Assembly (NCBI RefSeq): GCF_000270285.1
Contig: NC_015738.1
Span: 310,001-374,000 of the forward strand
From: Eggerthella sp. YY7918
Lineage (GTDB): Bacteria > Actinomycetota > Coriobacteriia > Coriobacteriales > Eggerthellaceae
Length of the DNA stretch: 64,000 bases
Reading direction: 5' to 3'
Both the position numbers and the translations under genes were made by a program. Within the stretch, counting starts at the first letter, position 1. Every line of letters begins with the position of its first letter. Shown piece by piece: positions 11,201-19,100 of the stretch. The notes beneath the pieces are model-generated. The model did no database searches. It was not told the DNA's origin and saw nothing but the letters and a program-made list of their open reading frames with translations.

Positions 11201-14200
11201 CCGACGGCAAGAGCGTCACCTGGTCAGTGGATGTGCCGGCTGGCGGCGAGGTGAAACGCCAGATTACCGCAAAGGTGGATGCGGGCGTGAGCACCGGTTC
11301 GCAGCTGGCGAACAACGTGAGCGTCTCCGATCCTGAGGGCGGCAGTCCCATCGAGCCTTCGGTGGATCCGCCGACGGTTGATGTGATCGATCCCACCAAC
11401 AAAGCGAACATCGCCATTTCGAAGGTGGCCAGCGCCGACACTGTGGTGTCGGGTAGCCAGATCACCTATACCATTATGGTTACGAACTCCGGTTCAGCCG
11501 ATGCGACCGACGTGAAGGTGAGCGATGCACTGCCTACCGGCATGACGCTTGCTGCAGCCACCGACGGCGGGGCGCTCGAAGGGGGAGCGGTAACGTGGAC
11601 TGTCGATGTTGCTGCCGGCGCATCGAAGCAGCTAAAGGTGACGGCCGATGTTACAGCGGCAACCGGTACGCTCGTGAATGCCGCCCAAGCGACGCTTGGC
11701 GACAAGACCGTTACCTCCGAATCGGTTTCCACCCAGGTGAAAGCGTCCGAAACGGGCGGAACGCCCGAGGCTGTGCTGTCTGTGCAGAAGACCACGAACG
11801 TGGACGAAGTGGTGCAGGGCGCCACCATCGACTACGCCATTGTTGTATCGAACACCGGCGATGCCGATGCGAAGGGAGCGACGGTTTCCGACACGTTGCC
11901 GAGCGGGCTGATGTACCTGTCGAGCGATCCCGCCGGCCAGCTGTCGGCCGACCGCAAGACGGTCACCTGGACCGTGGACGTTGCTGCGGGGTCGTCTGTT
12001 ACGCGCACCATCACCGTGCTCGTGACCGGTTCGCAGGGCCAATCCATCGAGAACAGCGTCGTTGTGACCAATCCCGACAAACCTGATGCACCGCCCATCG
12101 ATCCGCCTGACAAACCGGTTATTGAAGTGACCGATGCGGCCGATATGAGCGCTGCGTTGGCCGTGGACCGTTCCGTTGCCAACAAGAGCGATAATCTGGT
12201 GTACACGGTTTCGATAACGAACTCTGGCACCGTGGATGCGAAGGGTGTTGTGGTTACCAACAAGCTGCCCAAGGGCATCAGTTTTACCTCGGCGAGCGAC
12301 GGCGGCACCTACGTGCCCGAACAGGCCGGGACCACTCCGGCTGCCGCAAGCTTCGATCTGTTTGCCTCCGTGGCGTCGTTCTTTGGCTTGGGCGATCCTA
12401 CAGGTGAAGGCGAGACTGAGAAACCGGAAGCCGGCAGCGTGACGTGGACGGTGGACGTGCCTGCTGGTGCCACCATCACCCGCACGGTGCAGGCGGACGT
12501 GCTTATTGAAAGCGGCCTTCTTGTTGCGACGGGCAACCTGAAGCATCTCGAAACGGCCGTACCCATAAACAACGTGCAGACGAAGGTACTGCCCGAGAGC
12601 ACAGGCACCGGCGAACCGAATATCTCCGTGGAGAAGACCACCACAGCAACCCAGGTCAAGCCTGGATACGAGATTCCCTACACCATCATGGTGCGCAATA
12701 CCGGCACTGCCGATGCGAGGGGCGTATCCGTGGTGGACGCGCTGCCTGCTGGCCTGATCTACCAATCCAGCTCGCCCGCAGGCCAGCTTTCAAATGGTGA
12801 CAAAACCGTATCGTGGATGGCGGATATTCCCGCTGGCGGCGTTGCTTCGTTCACCGTACTTGCGAAGGTGGCCGATGACGCGGCCGGGTCGGTGATGAAC
12901 GATGTGATGGTCACGCCTGATGGAGGCGACCCCATCACGCCGCCGAATCCGCCGGACACGCCGGTTGTTGGCCCGGACGATCCGGGCGATGGCAGGCCGC
13001 ATATTGGCATTGCGAAGTCGGTGGACGCGATTTCCTCCGCCAAGGGCGATACCGTTACCTACACCATTACCGTTTCAAACACCGGTGCGGCTGCTGCGAC
13101 CGATGTCCTCGTGTCCGATGCGGTTCCCGAGGGGCTTGATTCCGTCGTCGCAAGCGACGGGGGCTCCTACGATGCTGCGACACGTGCGGCCACCTGGACT
13201 ATTCCCACGCTTGATGCCGGCGCGACGAAGACATTCACTCTGCAGGCCGAGGTGACGGCTGCAGCCGGCTCGCTTGTGAACATGGCGCAGGCGACGCACG
13301 AGGGCATTACCGTACAAAGCGAACCGGTGGTTACGGACGTTGAAACGAACAGCGATCCGGGTCACGTGCCGGCTCCGAGCCTCGTCATGTCCAAGACCAC
13401 CTCGGTGCAGCAAGCGGCACAGGGCGCTACTGTTCCTTACATCATCACCGTGCGCAACATCGGCGACGCTGCGGCGGATAACGTGACGGTTTCCGATGTT
13501 CTGCCCGAGGGACTGACCTATGTCGACAGTCTGCCGCAGGCTGCTTCTTCGGAGGGCGGCGCAATCACTTGGAACACGAGCATACCGGCTGGCGGCTCGT
13601 CTACCTTCGCGCTGTACGCCAAGATCACGAGCGATGTGGGGACGACGATATCCAACACAGCTCAGGCGCAACTGCCCGACGGCACTACGGTGGAACCGGG
13701 AAGCGACCCGTCCATCACCGTGTCCCCGTCCACACCCAAGGCTTCGGTGCACATTGCCAAGCATGCCGGTCGCGATCAGGCGGTTGCCAACGGCAAGCTT
13801 GTCTACAAGCTATCGCTTACCAATACGGGCAATGGCGACGCGACCGGTGTGGTGGTGTCTGATGCGCTGCCGATGGGTACCTCGTTCATGGAAGCGAGCG
13901 ATGGGGGAACGTATGACCAGGCAACTGGTCGTGTAACGTGGACGGTAGACGTACCTGCGCTCGGCCGTAAGGAAGTTACGCTTACGGTGAAGGTGGATGC
14001 ATTGGCCGGCTCGCTTAAGAATATGGCCTCAAGTACTCACGAGGGCAAGACCGAAACGACGCCGATCGTCATCACGCCGGTCAGCGACGCTCCGACCGAG
14101 GCTGATCCCGAGCCCTCCATCGACAAGGCGGTGGCCAACCTGACCGCACAGAAGGAAGGTCGCTCCGACCCAGACGATCAAAGCACCTGGCGTGACGGCG

Positions 14201-15693
14201 ACGAGCTGGAATTCACTATCACCGCGCAGAATACGAAAACCGACTCACTGTGGACCGACGTCGTTATAACGGACGCACTGCCCGCCGGCCTTACTCTGGT
14301 GGAAGGCAGCGTGCAGTTCGCGGCACCCGGCCAAACCGCGTCTACGAACGACGGGGCGTATGACAGCATCGCGCGTTCGCTGCGCGTCGAGGCGGGCGAT
14401 ATCGCAGGGGGACAAAGCGCCCAGCTGACGTATCGCACCGTCATTCAGGCGGGTCTTGACTGGTCGGTCGATGCCACCCTGCGCAATATCGCACAGGGCG
14501 CAGGCTACGATCCCGATGGCGTGAATCCTCTTGTTGAGGAAGATGCCGTCGCCATTCCCACGCCCGAACCTCATTCGCGAAAAGAGCTGACCAAGACTGC
14601 CGAGAACCTCACCGATCCGCAGGCTTCCATCGTGCAGGTGGGTGACCGCGTGCGCTACGTCATCACGCTCAAGAATGCCGAGCCGAATCCGCGCGCACAG
14701 TGGAAGGGCGCATACGTCTACGACGAGGTGCCCGAAGGCCTTGATGTGGACACAACCACTCTCAAGCTGATCGACGCAAACGGCATATCGCACGACATCT
14801 CCGATTGCTACGATCCCGCCACCCGCCAACTGGTGGTATCCACCGGTGTGATCAAGGGTGGTACGCAGGCTGTGGTGTCGTTCGAGGCGGTTGTTCCCAT
14901 CGGTGCCGTAGGCAAAGACCTGAGCAACGTCGGCATGGTGGGCGAGCTTTTGCCCGATCCCAACAATCCCACGACGCCGCCGGATCCCGGTAAGCCCGAC
15001 GACAGTGTGTTGCCCAACCCGGTCAAGCCCGACGGCAACACCGATCCCAAACCCACCGATCCGGCAAGCCCGAACGAGGACTCTCTAGTAAAGCCCTCTG
15101 ATCCGGATTCGTCGATACAGAAAACCGTGAAGAGCCTTGCGGGCAACGAGGACTACGTCAACGGCGAAGAAGTGCTCTACACCGTGGTGGCTGAAAACAC
15201 GAGGCTCGGTTCGTTGTGGAGCAGCGTGATTATCACCGACGTGCTGCCTGCGGGGGTGAACCTTGATCCTCGCTCCATTCGCCTGATCGGTCCGGACGGC
15301 GTGCCGTCCGATGTGGACCCGAGCAGCTACAACGCGACGACGCGCATACTCGCAGTTCCGTTGGGCGATGTTGAGGGAGGCCAGCGCTATGTGCTCAACT
15401 ACACGGCGCGCCTGGACTTCGCTGCGGGGCAGGGCGACGCGGTGAACCACGTGGTGGCGAACGGTGCCAGCCCCAGCGGTCCCGCGATGAATGAGGCCAA
15501 CGCCTCTGTGACGCCGCCGCTTGTACCGTGGAACGGTACGGTGGCGCGCAGCGGCGACGCGCTGGGTGCAAATGCTGTGACGCTTGCCCTGGCGGCGCTG
15601 GCTTCGTTGGTTGTCTTACTCGTTTCGGCTCGTGCGCGCATGTCCTCGTTAAGGAGCGCACGCGCGGCCGCGCGGACGTGTCGGCGACCCTGA
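5221..15693 (+). CDS. giant DUF11-repeat surface protein (adhesin-like) A, with phase-variation G tract
   Basis: The product is 3490 residues from ATG 5221, which has AGAGG at 5209-5213; reading from 5104 would add a Cys/Arg-rich stretch before the signal peptide. A Sec signal (RRFLCVALSGLIAVPFG, cleavage near SSQAAA) is followed by a linker holding a G9 tract at codons 97-99. Residues about 185-605 carry GLUG-like repeats (NCYSTSMVG, NCYAAGEVG). A Listeria/Bacteroides-type repeat lies near 975-1030 (PTRHGYQFSGWVY). Then come two longer DUF11-like units, 12 standard DUF11 modules and three more long units. The C-terminus has VARSGD, a hydrophobic segment and Arg-rich residues, like a sortase signal but without LPXTG. 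It is probably a wall- or membrane-anchored fibrous adhesin. The ligand is unknown. Confidence 0.93.
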   Translation: MSNGTSKRDRDAIRGRSSVLRRFLCVALSGLIAVPFGSTALLSSQAAAEPVDDAASSETAPGELSASATIEVADTAAANALEAAEAAHMPTLEEYLGGGLASSASRASTLSIEDSDQQSNTLSTLEVASLYANVQDLEPGTPEYYNARWQDCLDKFSYKETGLPEWDGSDAGTKPTEGSGTTGDPYKIYTAEQFRWALKNQTSCILMNNLDLGGRNNRNWTGISYTRAAVVDGNGFTVYNLYSSAAQRAGLFEWAGADGYGFVLKNLTVSNSRVYVSQRFAAPLIAGFDGGVVDNCAVIDSIAWQDKESGIEPPLVSGAVTFGWGYAGINYSGDARWHGYKSTITNTYTCNVSIRGKACSSGFTEVPYNALIENCASMDGTIVVSGGHSGGFASCDYGPITYRNCFTNNNVYGNATTGVFQGALHNDEHSFENCWASGKIEGTSIIGGFMPFVDGASKITLKNCYSTSMVGMSSGGTNMGGFVGVAAANTTFTNCYAAGEVGTLKSNDNGVALDDSGNPVTSVGGFAGSNQGATFVNCYYDKQTTGSRENALGTTQDSAVPGVTGLLTKSLTTTSPDDSAYKLSKGTYPQIKVFSEGDAAQWGNNQLLADYAKAYSQASASTVFLYPSMNDDSKYDASTTDYDTVRRIRYAFPLTNDTMVGDAALDTVWKYYDDGDRFPNKSPVNPDAKIITLSTETNDDTMNDVSVTSVATGIGWLRTESVFNGVTGSRNLRLVPTTSVAIGKDGKAIVGSDDTVYYQDDANPPTGNIAYQKLSDDLTKADHREGITFIVASSKNLDDYMNDNGSYTTNADKLKAHNIVALDFKSLSGTTSEAVADSTTGKKTNLDYTVTLKNSSGHDEKQVVRLSVAKVIPADPENPDAPGIMSAPLEWDSADNWQQLFEGERTATQDELGKYVLSYQWMDTAKKTVQAQGTKYLTVVSPLSLVYRTGYGDNTTLYTDPGAYQNSDPAAADRMPTDPTRHGYQFSGWVYERENASGGHDAFAADTLITAVTDSRGNTNSVIGIQATWTPNKHDLIIKDKKGGTEQKRLSTDYDTNLRTALESHVPSRTGEGEFLGWRIESGFDGRTDQYVSASDTMPDNAVVVYPVFGTEVSASLTAHNETRGTIDGTQHNRVGDIITYEIAIVNNQPDLIWRNATITDPLIVGQDFVKGSAKLIKPEVGDPLPLDDACFDSATNAVVYTVPEDVQTDETYVLMFQVKLNENAPFVGQGTDKVITNSATVDGEDANGGDVNANTNEVKLPGSAYVEFTPADKWVSKNAQNLTDPDATKSQVGDRIRYTLEMGNKSDDPHSRWQNGWFYDAVPKGLQVDSSTITLTYPSEASPNGTSTSVFPTAYNDATGEISVAAGTLKAGEKATLTFEAIVTADAVGQSVKNTAWAVTDEPAKPNDPPVTPGKTEPAPAPDPDNPDPDPTDPVGPGTDTINLSVAKTAGVTQASPGSVVPYTITVTNSGNTHAKNVVVSDTLPTGLEYVSSVPAAQVSDGTVTWTCTVPAGMTVTRTVMARVTADATGPLVNDVVVTSPDVDGPITPPSKPTVDVVPSPDEPVVAVSKVATTDTAVTGGQLTYYITVTNSGAQEAKDVVVTDALPPGLVYASATDGGTYRNGLMSWTVDLPAQSSKQLSVTANVTAKTGELVNTATAVHDGVANVSNYVTTSVSDGTKPKNEPQLSLKKTSSVSQAAVGSEIPYTITVTNTGAGDAKNVTLTDTLPEGLEYVDGSASPAPESAADGVITWKVDVSAGQSVTRTLKAKVATTASTGAKLENAVEASNPSGGDPIVPSELPSIEVVDGSTGGNQPILGISKKADVDTVTSGSDLTYTITVTNTGTAEAKGVTVSDTLPAGLSYQSGGTYDAKTGAVSWTVDVPASGSTDCTLVAKVDAKAGALSNTATATFGDTQVKSEAVSTSVTSSGGAAKAQLSIKKTTSVTEASVGASIPYVITVTNTGDADARGVTITDTLPAGLTYESSEPAGAVSADGKSVTWSVDVPAGGEVKRQITAKVDAGVSTGSQLANNVSVSDPEGGSPIEPSVDPPTVDVIDPTNKANIAISKVASADTVVSGSQITYTIMVTNSGSADATDVKVSDALPTGMTLAAATDGGALEGGAVTWTVDVAAGASKQLKVTADVTAATGTLVNAAQATLGDKTVTSESVSTQVKASETGGTPEAVLSVQKTTNVDEVVQGATIDYAIVVSNTGDADAKGATVSDTLPSGLMYLSSDPAGQLSADRKTVTWTVDVAAGSSVTRTITVLVTGSQGQSIENSVVVTNPDKPDAPPIDPPDKPVIEVTDAADMSAALAVDRSVANKSDNLVYTVSITNSGTVDAKGVVVTNKLPKGISFTSASDGGTYVPEQAGTTPAAASFDLFASVASFFGLGDPTGEGETEKPEAGSVTWTVDVPAGATITRTVQADVLIESGLLVATGNLKHLETAVPINNVQTKVLPESTGTGEPNISVEKTTTATQVKPGYEIPYTIMVRNTGTADARGVSVVDALPAGLIYQSSSPAGQLSNGDKTVSWMADIPAGGVASFTVLAKVADDAAGSVMNDVMVTPDGGDPITPPNPPDTPVVGPDDPGDGRPHIGIAKSVDAISSAKGDTVTYTITVSNTGAAAATDVLVSDAVPEGLDSVVASDGGSYDAATRAATWTIPTLDAGATKTFTLQAEVTAAAGSLVNMAQATHEGITVQSEPVVTDVETNSDPGHVPAPSLVMSKTTSVQQAAQGATVPYIITVRNIGDAAADNVTVSDVLPEGLTYVDSLPQAASSEGGAITWNTSIPAGGSSTFALYAKITSDVGTTISNTAQAQLPDGTTVEPGSDPSITVSPSTPKASVHIAKHAGRDQAVANGKLVYKLSLTNTGNGDATGVVVSDALPMGTSFMEASDGGTYDQATGRVTWTVDVPALGRKEVTLTVKVDALAGSLKNMASSTHEGKTETTPIVITPVSDAPTEADPEPSIDKAVANLTAQKEGRSDPDDQSTWRDGDELEFTITAQNTKTDSLWTDVVITDALPAGLTLVEGSVQFAAPGQTASTNDGAYDSIARSLRVEAGDIAGGQSAQLTYRTVIQAGLDWSVDATLRNIAQGAGYDPDGVNPLVEEDAVAIPTPEPHSRKELTKTAENLTDPQASIVQVGDRVRYVITLKNAEPNPRAQWKGAYVYDEVPEGLDVDTTTLKLIDANGISHDISDCYDPATRQLVVSTGVIKGGTQAVVSFEAVVPIGAVGKDLSNVGMVGELLPDPNNPTTPPDPGKPDDSVLPNPVKPDGNTDPKPTDPASPNEDSLVKPSDPDSSIQKTVKSLAGNEDYVNGEEVLYTVVAENTRLGSLWSSVIITDVLPAGVNLDPRSIRLIGPDGVPSDVDPSSYNATTRILAVPLGDVEGGQRYVLNYTARLDFAAGQGDAVNHVVANGASPSGPAMNEANASVTPPLVPWNGTVARSGDALGANAVTLALAALASLVVLLVSARARMSSLRSARAAARTCRRP
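5508..5516 (+). repeat. G9 homopolymer inside adhesin A
   Basis: Nine consecutive G residues cover the end of Leu96 and codons 97-99. With eight Gs the frame reads GTC then TAG. With ten Gs it reads TCT AGC TTC TAG. Either one-base slip therefore truncates the protein right after its signal peptide and linker. Confidence 0.9.
9545..14090 (+). repeat. array of 12 DUF11 modules in alternating A/B order (adhesin A)
   Basis: Twelve modules of about 360-390 bp begin near 9545, 9917, 10276, 10666, 11024, 11404, 11770, 12150, 12616, 12997, 13375 and 13741. Each has the core (Y)TITVTNTG, then DTLPxGLxY, then W(T)VDVPAG. Odd modules (type A) start KTTSV-like and have PYTITV. Even modules (type B) have (L)TYTITV and a DGGTY-like turn. 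Module 8 carries a unique insertion with a hydrophobic SFDLFASVASFFGLG stretch. Each module would form an Ig-like beta-sandwich. Confidence 0.85.
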
Positions 15694-15783
15694 GTTTTAG
15701 GTCGGCATAGGTGTCGGCTCATCGAAAGTTTTTGACGTAAGGAGGTGGTGCCTTTCGAGCAACTCATCTCACGCGAACAGGAA

Positions 15784-15856
15784 GAAGGCGGGACAGCAGA
15801 CGTGCGCGCCTGTGCAAACAGGCATCCCGCCTTCGACCATTTTCTGGCATTTTATG
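15784..15856 (+). terminator. hairpin between the two adhesin genes
   Basis: GAAGGCGGGA at 15784-15793 pairs perfectly with TCCCGCCTTC at 15825-15834. A second small stem, CCTGT/ACAGG, sits inside the loop at 15809-15822. Two short T-rich runs follow (15841 and 15850 areas). It probably ends transcription of adhesin A, though the T-tract is interrupted and it may leak. Confidence 0.55.
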
Positions 15857-15911
15857 CGTGCGAAAAGGCATTTTGGAAACATATTTTCTGAAATGATCTA
15901 CCAATCTCCAT

Positions 15912-16154
15912 AAAATATGCTATTTTTGGTTAAAGCAAAGGTTGAAGCTCATGTTGTTCGCGTGAGAAAAAAATTGAAAAGGCGAGGTTGCAGACGTGCA
16001 AAACTCAGCGGTTATGATCGCGGTAGTGATCTGTTTAGTCGTGTCCGGCTTACTTTCGTGCACCCTCATTTCGAGGAAGCAACAACGATCAAAGCTGAGA
16101 GCAAGTTCTCCTGGACAGCCTCGAACCCTTTTTATTTTTTTGCGCGAGAAGCTC
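15912..16154 (+). promoter_or_regulatory. promoter and leader of the second giant adhesin
   Basis: AAAATATG at 15912-15919 overlaps a TGCTATTTT extended -10-like box (15918-15926), matching the AAAATATG plus TGCTAT arrangement in front of adhesin A. The leader is long. If the GTG at 15996 were used, an extra hydrophobic N-terminus with a lipobox-like SGLLSC would precede the signal peptide. A T5-A-T7 run at 16128-16141 sits just before the preferred start at 16155. The run could be an attenuator tail or a second slippage site; I cannot decide. Confidence 0.4.
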
Positions 16155-19100
16155 GTGAAGGTTCAGCATGCCCTCGTATCACGCCGTGCGGCGCAGACGT
16201 GTGCTGTCATGGTCGCCGTCGTGATGGTAGCGGGCACGGCGTTCCCAGCCGGTTTGCCAAGCGCTGCAGCGGTTGAACCCGAAGAGGGCGCCGAAGCGCC
16301 TACCGGTTCGTTCACGGCCGATGCCTCGGCAAGCGCGACGGTGGAAGTGGCCGGCGATGACGAAGCAGACGAGCCGACAACCTACGATGCCAGCGCCCTT
16401 GAGTCGCAACACATGCCAACCCTCGATGAATTCCTGGAGAATGGGGGGGGGTCGCTTAGTGCAACTCCATTCATGCTGAGTTCGGAGGGTGAACAGGAAG
16501 CGAACTCGGCTCAGGTGGCGGCGCTGTATGAAAGTAGGGCGACCGACCTCCAGCCGGGTACGCCGGCATATTACGATGCTCGCTGGAACGACGCCGTAGC
16601 GAAAGTGTACGCGACGGGCGTGAACAATACTCCTTGGGTCGATACCTCGACGAAGGGCAATGGTGGCAGCGCGCTCATACCGTGGGACGGAAACATGGGC
16701 GGAACGCAGCCTTCGCAAGGTGCGGGAACCGATGGTGACCCCTATCGTGTCAGCACGGCAAACGAGTTGCGGTGGGCGCTCGTTAACCAGAAGTCCTGCA
16801 AGTTGACGCAGGACATCGACTTGGGTGGCATGCAGGACAAAAGGTGGAAAGCGGTCGATGTCTCCACGGCTTTCACCATCGACGGCGATGGCCACACGAT
16901 CTGGAACATGAATGCGTACCAGGAGTATGTGACGAATCCCGACGGGACCCATGCCGGAACCTTACCCTGTGGCTTCCTAGGCAATGTCATGCCGGAAGCG
17001 TTCCTTATGAAGAACCTGAAAATGTCGAATGTTCTGGTGAGGAGTGAGTGTCAATCTGAGCAGAACATGGCGGCGGTCATCGCGAAGTTCCAGGGCGGCA
17101 CCGTTCGAGATTGCGAATTTAACAACATATTAGTTTCGTCGATCGACAAGGATACGAAGCAGTATGTGAACTTTGGATCCTGCGCTGCTATTTTCGATAC
17201 ATCGCAGTGGAACGAGGCCGGTTCGGGTTGCATCAACATCTACAACACCGTCACGCGGAACGCTCATGTGCGCGGTGGCGGCTGCACCGGCCACTTTTAC
17301 GAAGGAGGTTGGAACCGCGGCACTGAGGACGTTCGCATCACCATAGAAGGATGCGCTTCTATGGATGGCACTGTTGTCAGCACAGGTCATTCGGGCGGCT
17401 TCATCTCGTGCACGGGCTTGACCACCGTTAAAAACTGTTTTGCGAACATCGACGTGTATGGCGACGATATGGCAGGTGTCTTTGTCGGCGTTGTCCATTA
17501 TCCCGTGACGATCGAGAACTGCTGGGCAAGCGGGAAGGTGGAAGGTACGCGGAACGTGGGCGGTTTCGTCGGAGGTCTGGGCAGACACGATTACAACGTA
17601 GACAGCACGTCCACATTTACCAATTGCTATTCCACCTCGATGGTAGGCATGTCGAGCACGGGCTTATGCATGGGTGGTTTCATCGGCACCACGTGGGATT
17701 ACAATGCATCGACAGTGCCGCAAAAACTCCTGTTCAAGAATTGCTACGCCGCCGGTGAGGTTGGAACGCTGCAATCGAAGCCTGACGGGACGGCGGTAAA
17801 CGCGAGCGGAAGCGATGTTCCGACGGTGGGCGGTTTTGTGGGGGAGACTACAAGTAATGCCACGTTTGAGAACTGTTTTTACGATAAGCAGGCTACAGGT
17901 TCTATGGAGATAGAGGCGGGTGCTGCGGCAACCGATTTAGCGAACCATGCGACAATAGCGGTCAAGCCCAACGTTTCCGGTTTGCAGGGGCTTCTCACCA
18001 AATCGCTGACGGGGCAGAATCTCGGTACTGGTTGGACCACGTCGAACGGCAGCGCGTATCCGCAGGTTTCTTCTTTTGTGGACGGCAGTTGGACGACGAA
18101 CGATGCGTTCAAGGCGTTCGGCAAAGCATATTCGCAGGCTTCGGTGTCGACGACGTTCCTGTTTCCCAGCATGAATGGCGACAATTACAACCCCGATGCC
18201 ACCGATTACGACACGGTGCGGCGTATCCGCTATGCATTCCCGCTCACGAACAATGTGGCGGTAAACAATTCAGCTATTAAGACTTCATGGGAATACGACA
18301 AGGACAACGAGGCGTATTATCCCAATGCGAGTCCGGTCAATACCGATTCGAAGATCATCACGCTCTCTGCGACGGACCCGAATGATGCATCAATGGACGA
18401 TGTCAGTGTGACTTCGGTGTCAACCGGTATTGGATGGCTGCGCGTGTACAGCACCGTCGATGGCGTTACGGGAACGCGCAACCTGCGTCTTGTTCCTACA
18501 ACCGCTGTCGTTATCGGCACGGATGGTCATGCCATCGTGGGCTCGGATGCTACGGTGTACAGCCAAATACCGCAAAACGAGTACCCGGACGGGTACAAGC
18601 CACTTGCGGACTCGCTGACAAAATCCGATCATCGTGACGGCATCACATTTGTGTCGGCTACGTCGGTTGCGCTCGACAAGTACATGACCAGCACCGATCT
18701 GGACAAGGCGAACCATCTTAAAGACTATGGCATATATACTGAGGCATTCAAGGATTTGTCGTCCACATCAACTATTGGGTCAGATGGCAAAGGTAGTTAC
18801 ATTCAGTATGCAGTCACCATCGGAGGCTCGCAGCAAACGGTTCGGCTGCGCGTGAACAAGACCATCGAAGATCCCACCAATCTCGACGGTGCCGGCATCT
18901 TGAGTCCTGTGACGCTGGATGAGGATATGCAGAAGCTTCTCGAGGGGCAGCGGGCGCCTCTGAAAACGGAGCTTGGCAAGTATGCGCTTTCCTATCAATG
19001 GTTGGGCACGGATGGGTCGGTTCAGGCGGAAGGTACGAAGTACCTGACGGTTGTGTCGCCCTTGTCGCTTCAGTATCTGCAGGGCTACGCCGACAACGCG

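Noticed and set aside
9545-14090. Regular repeats that might be taken for a CRISPR array
   Set aside because: Repeats are about 360-390 bp, coding and diverged; there are no short identical repeats with unique spacers and no cas genes.
15748-15891. A 47-codon GTG-started frame right after AAGGAGG between the two adhesin genes
   Set aside because: The SD-like sequence is only two bases from the GTG, and the frame runs through the hairpin at 15784-15834. No family resemblance.
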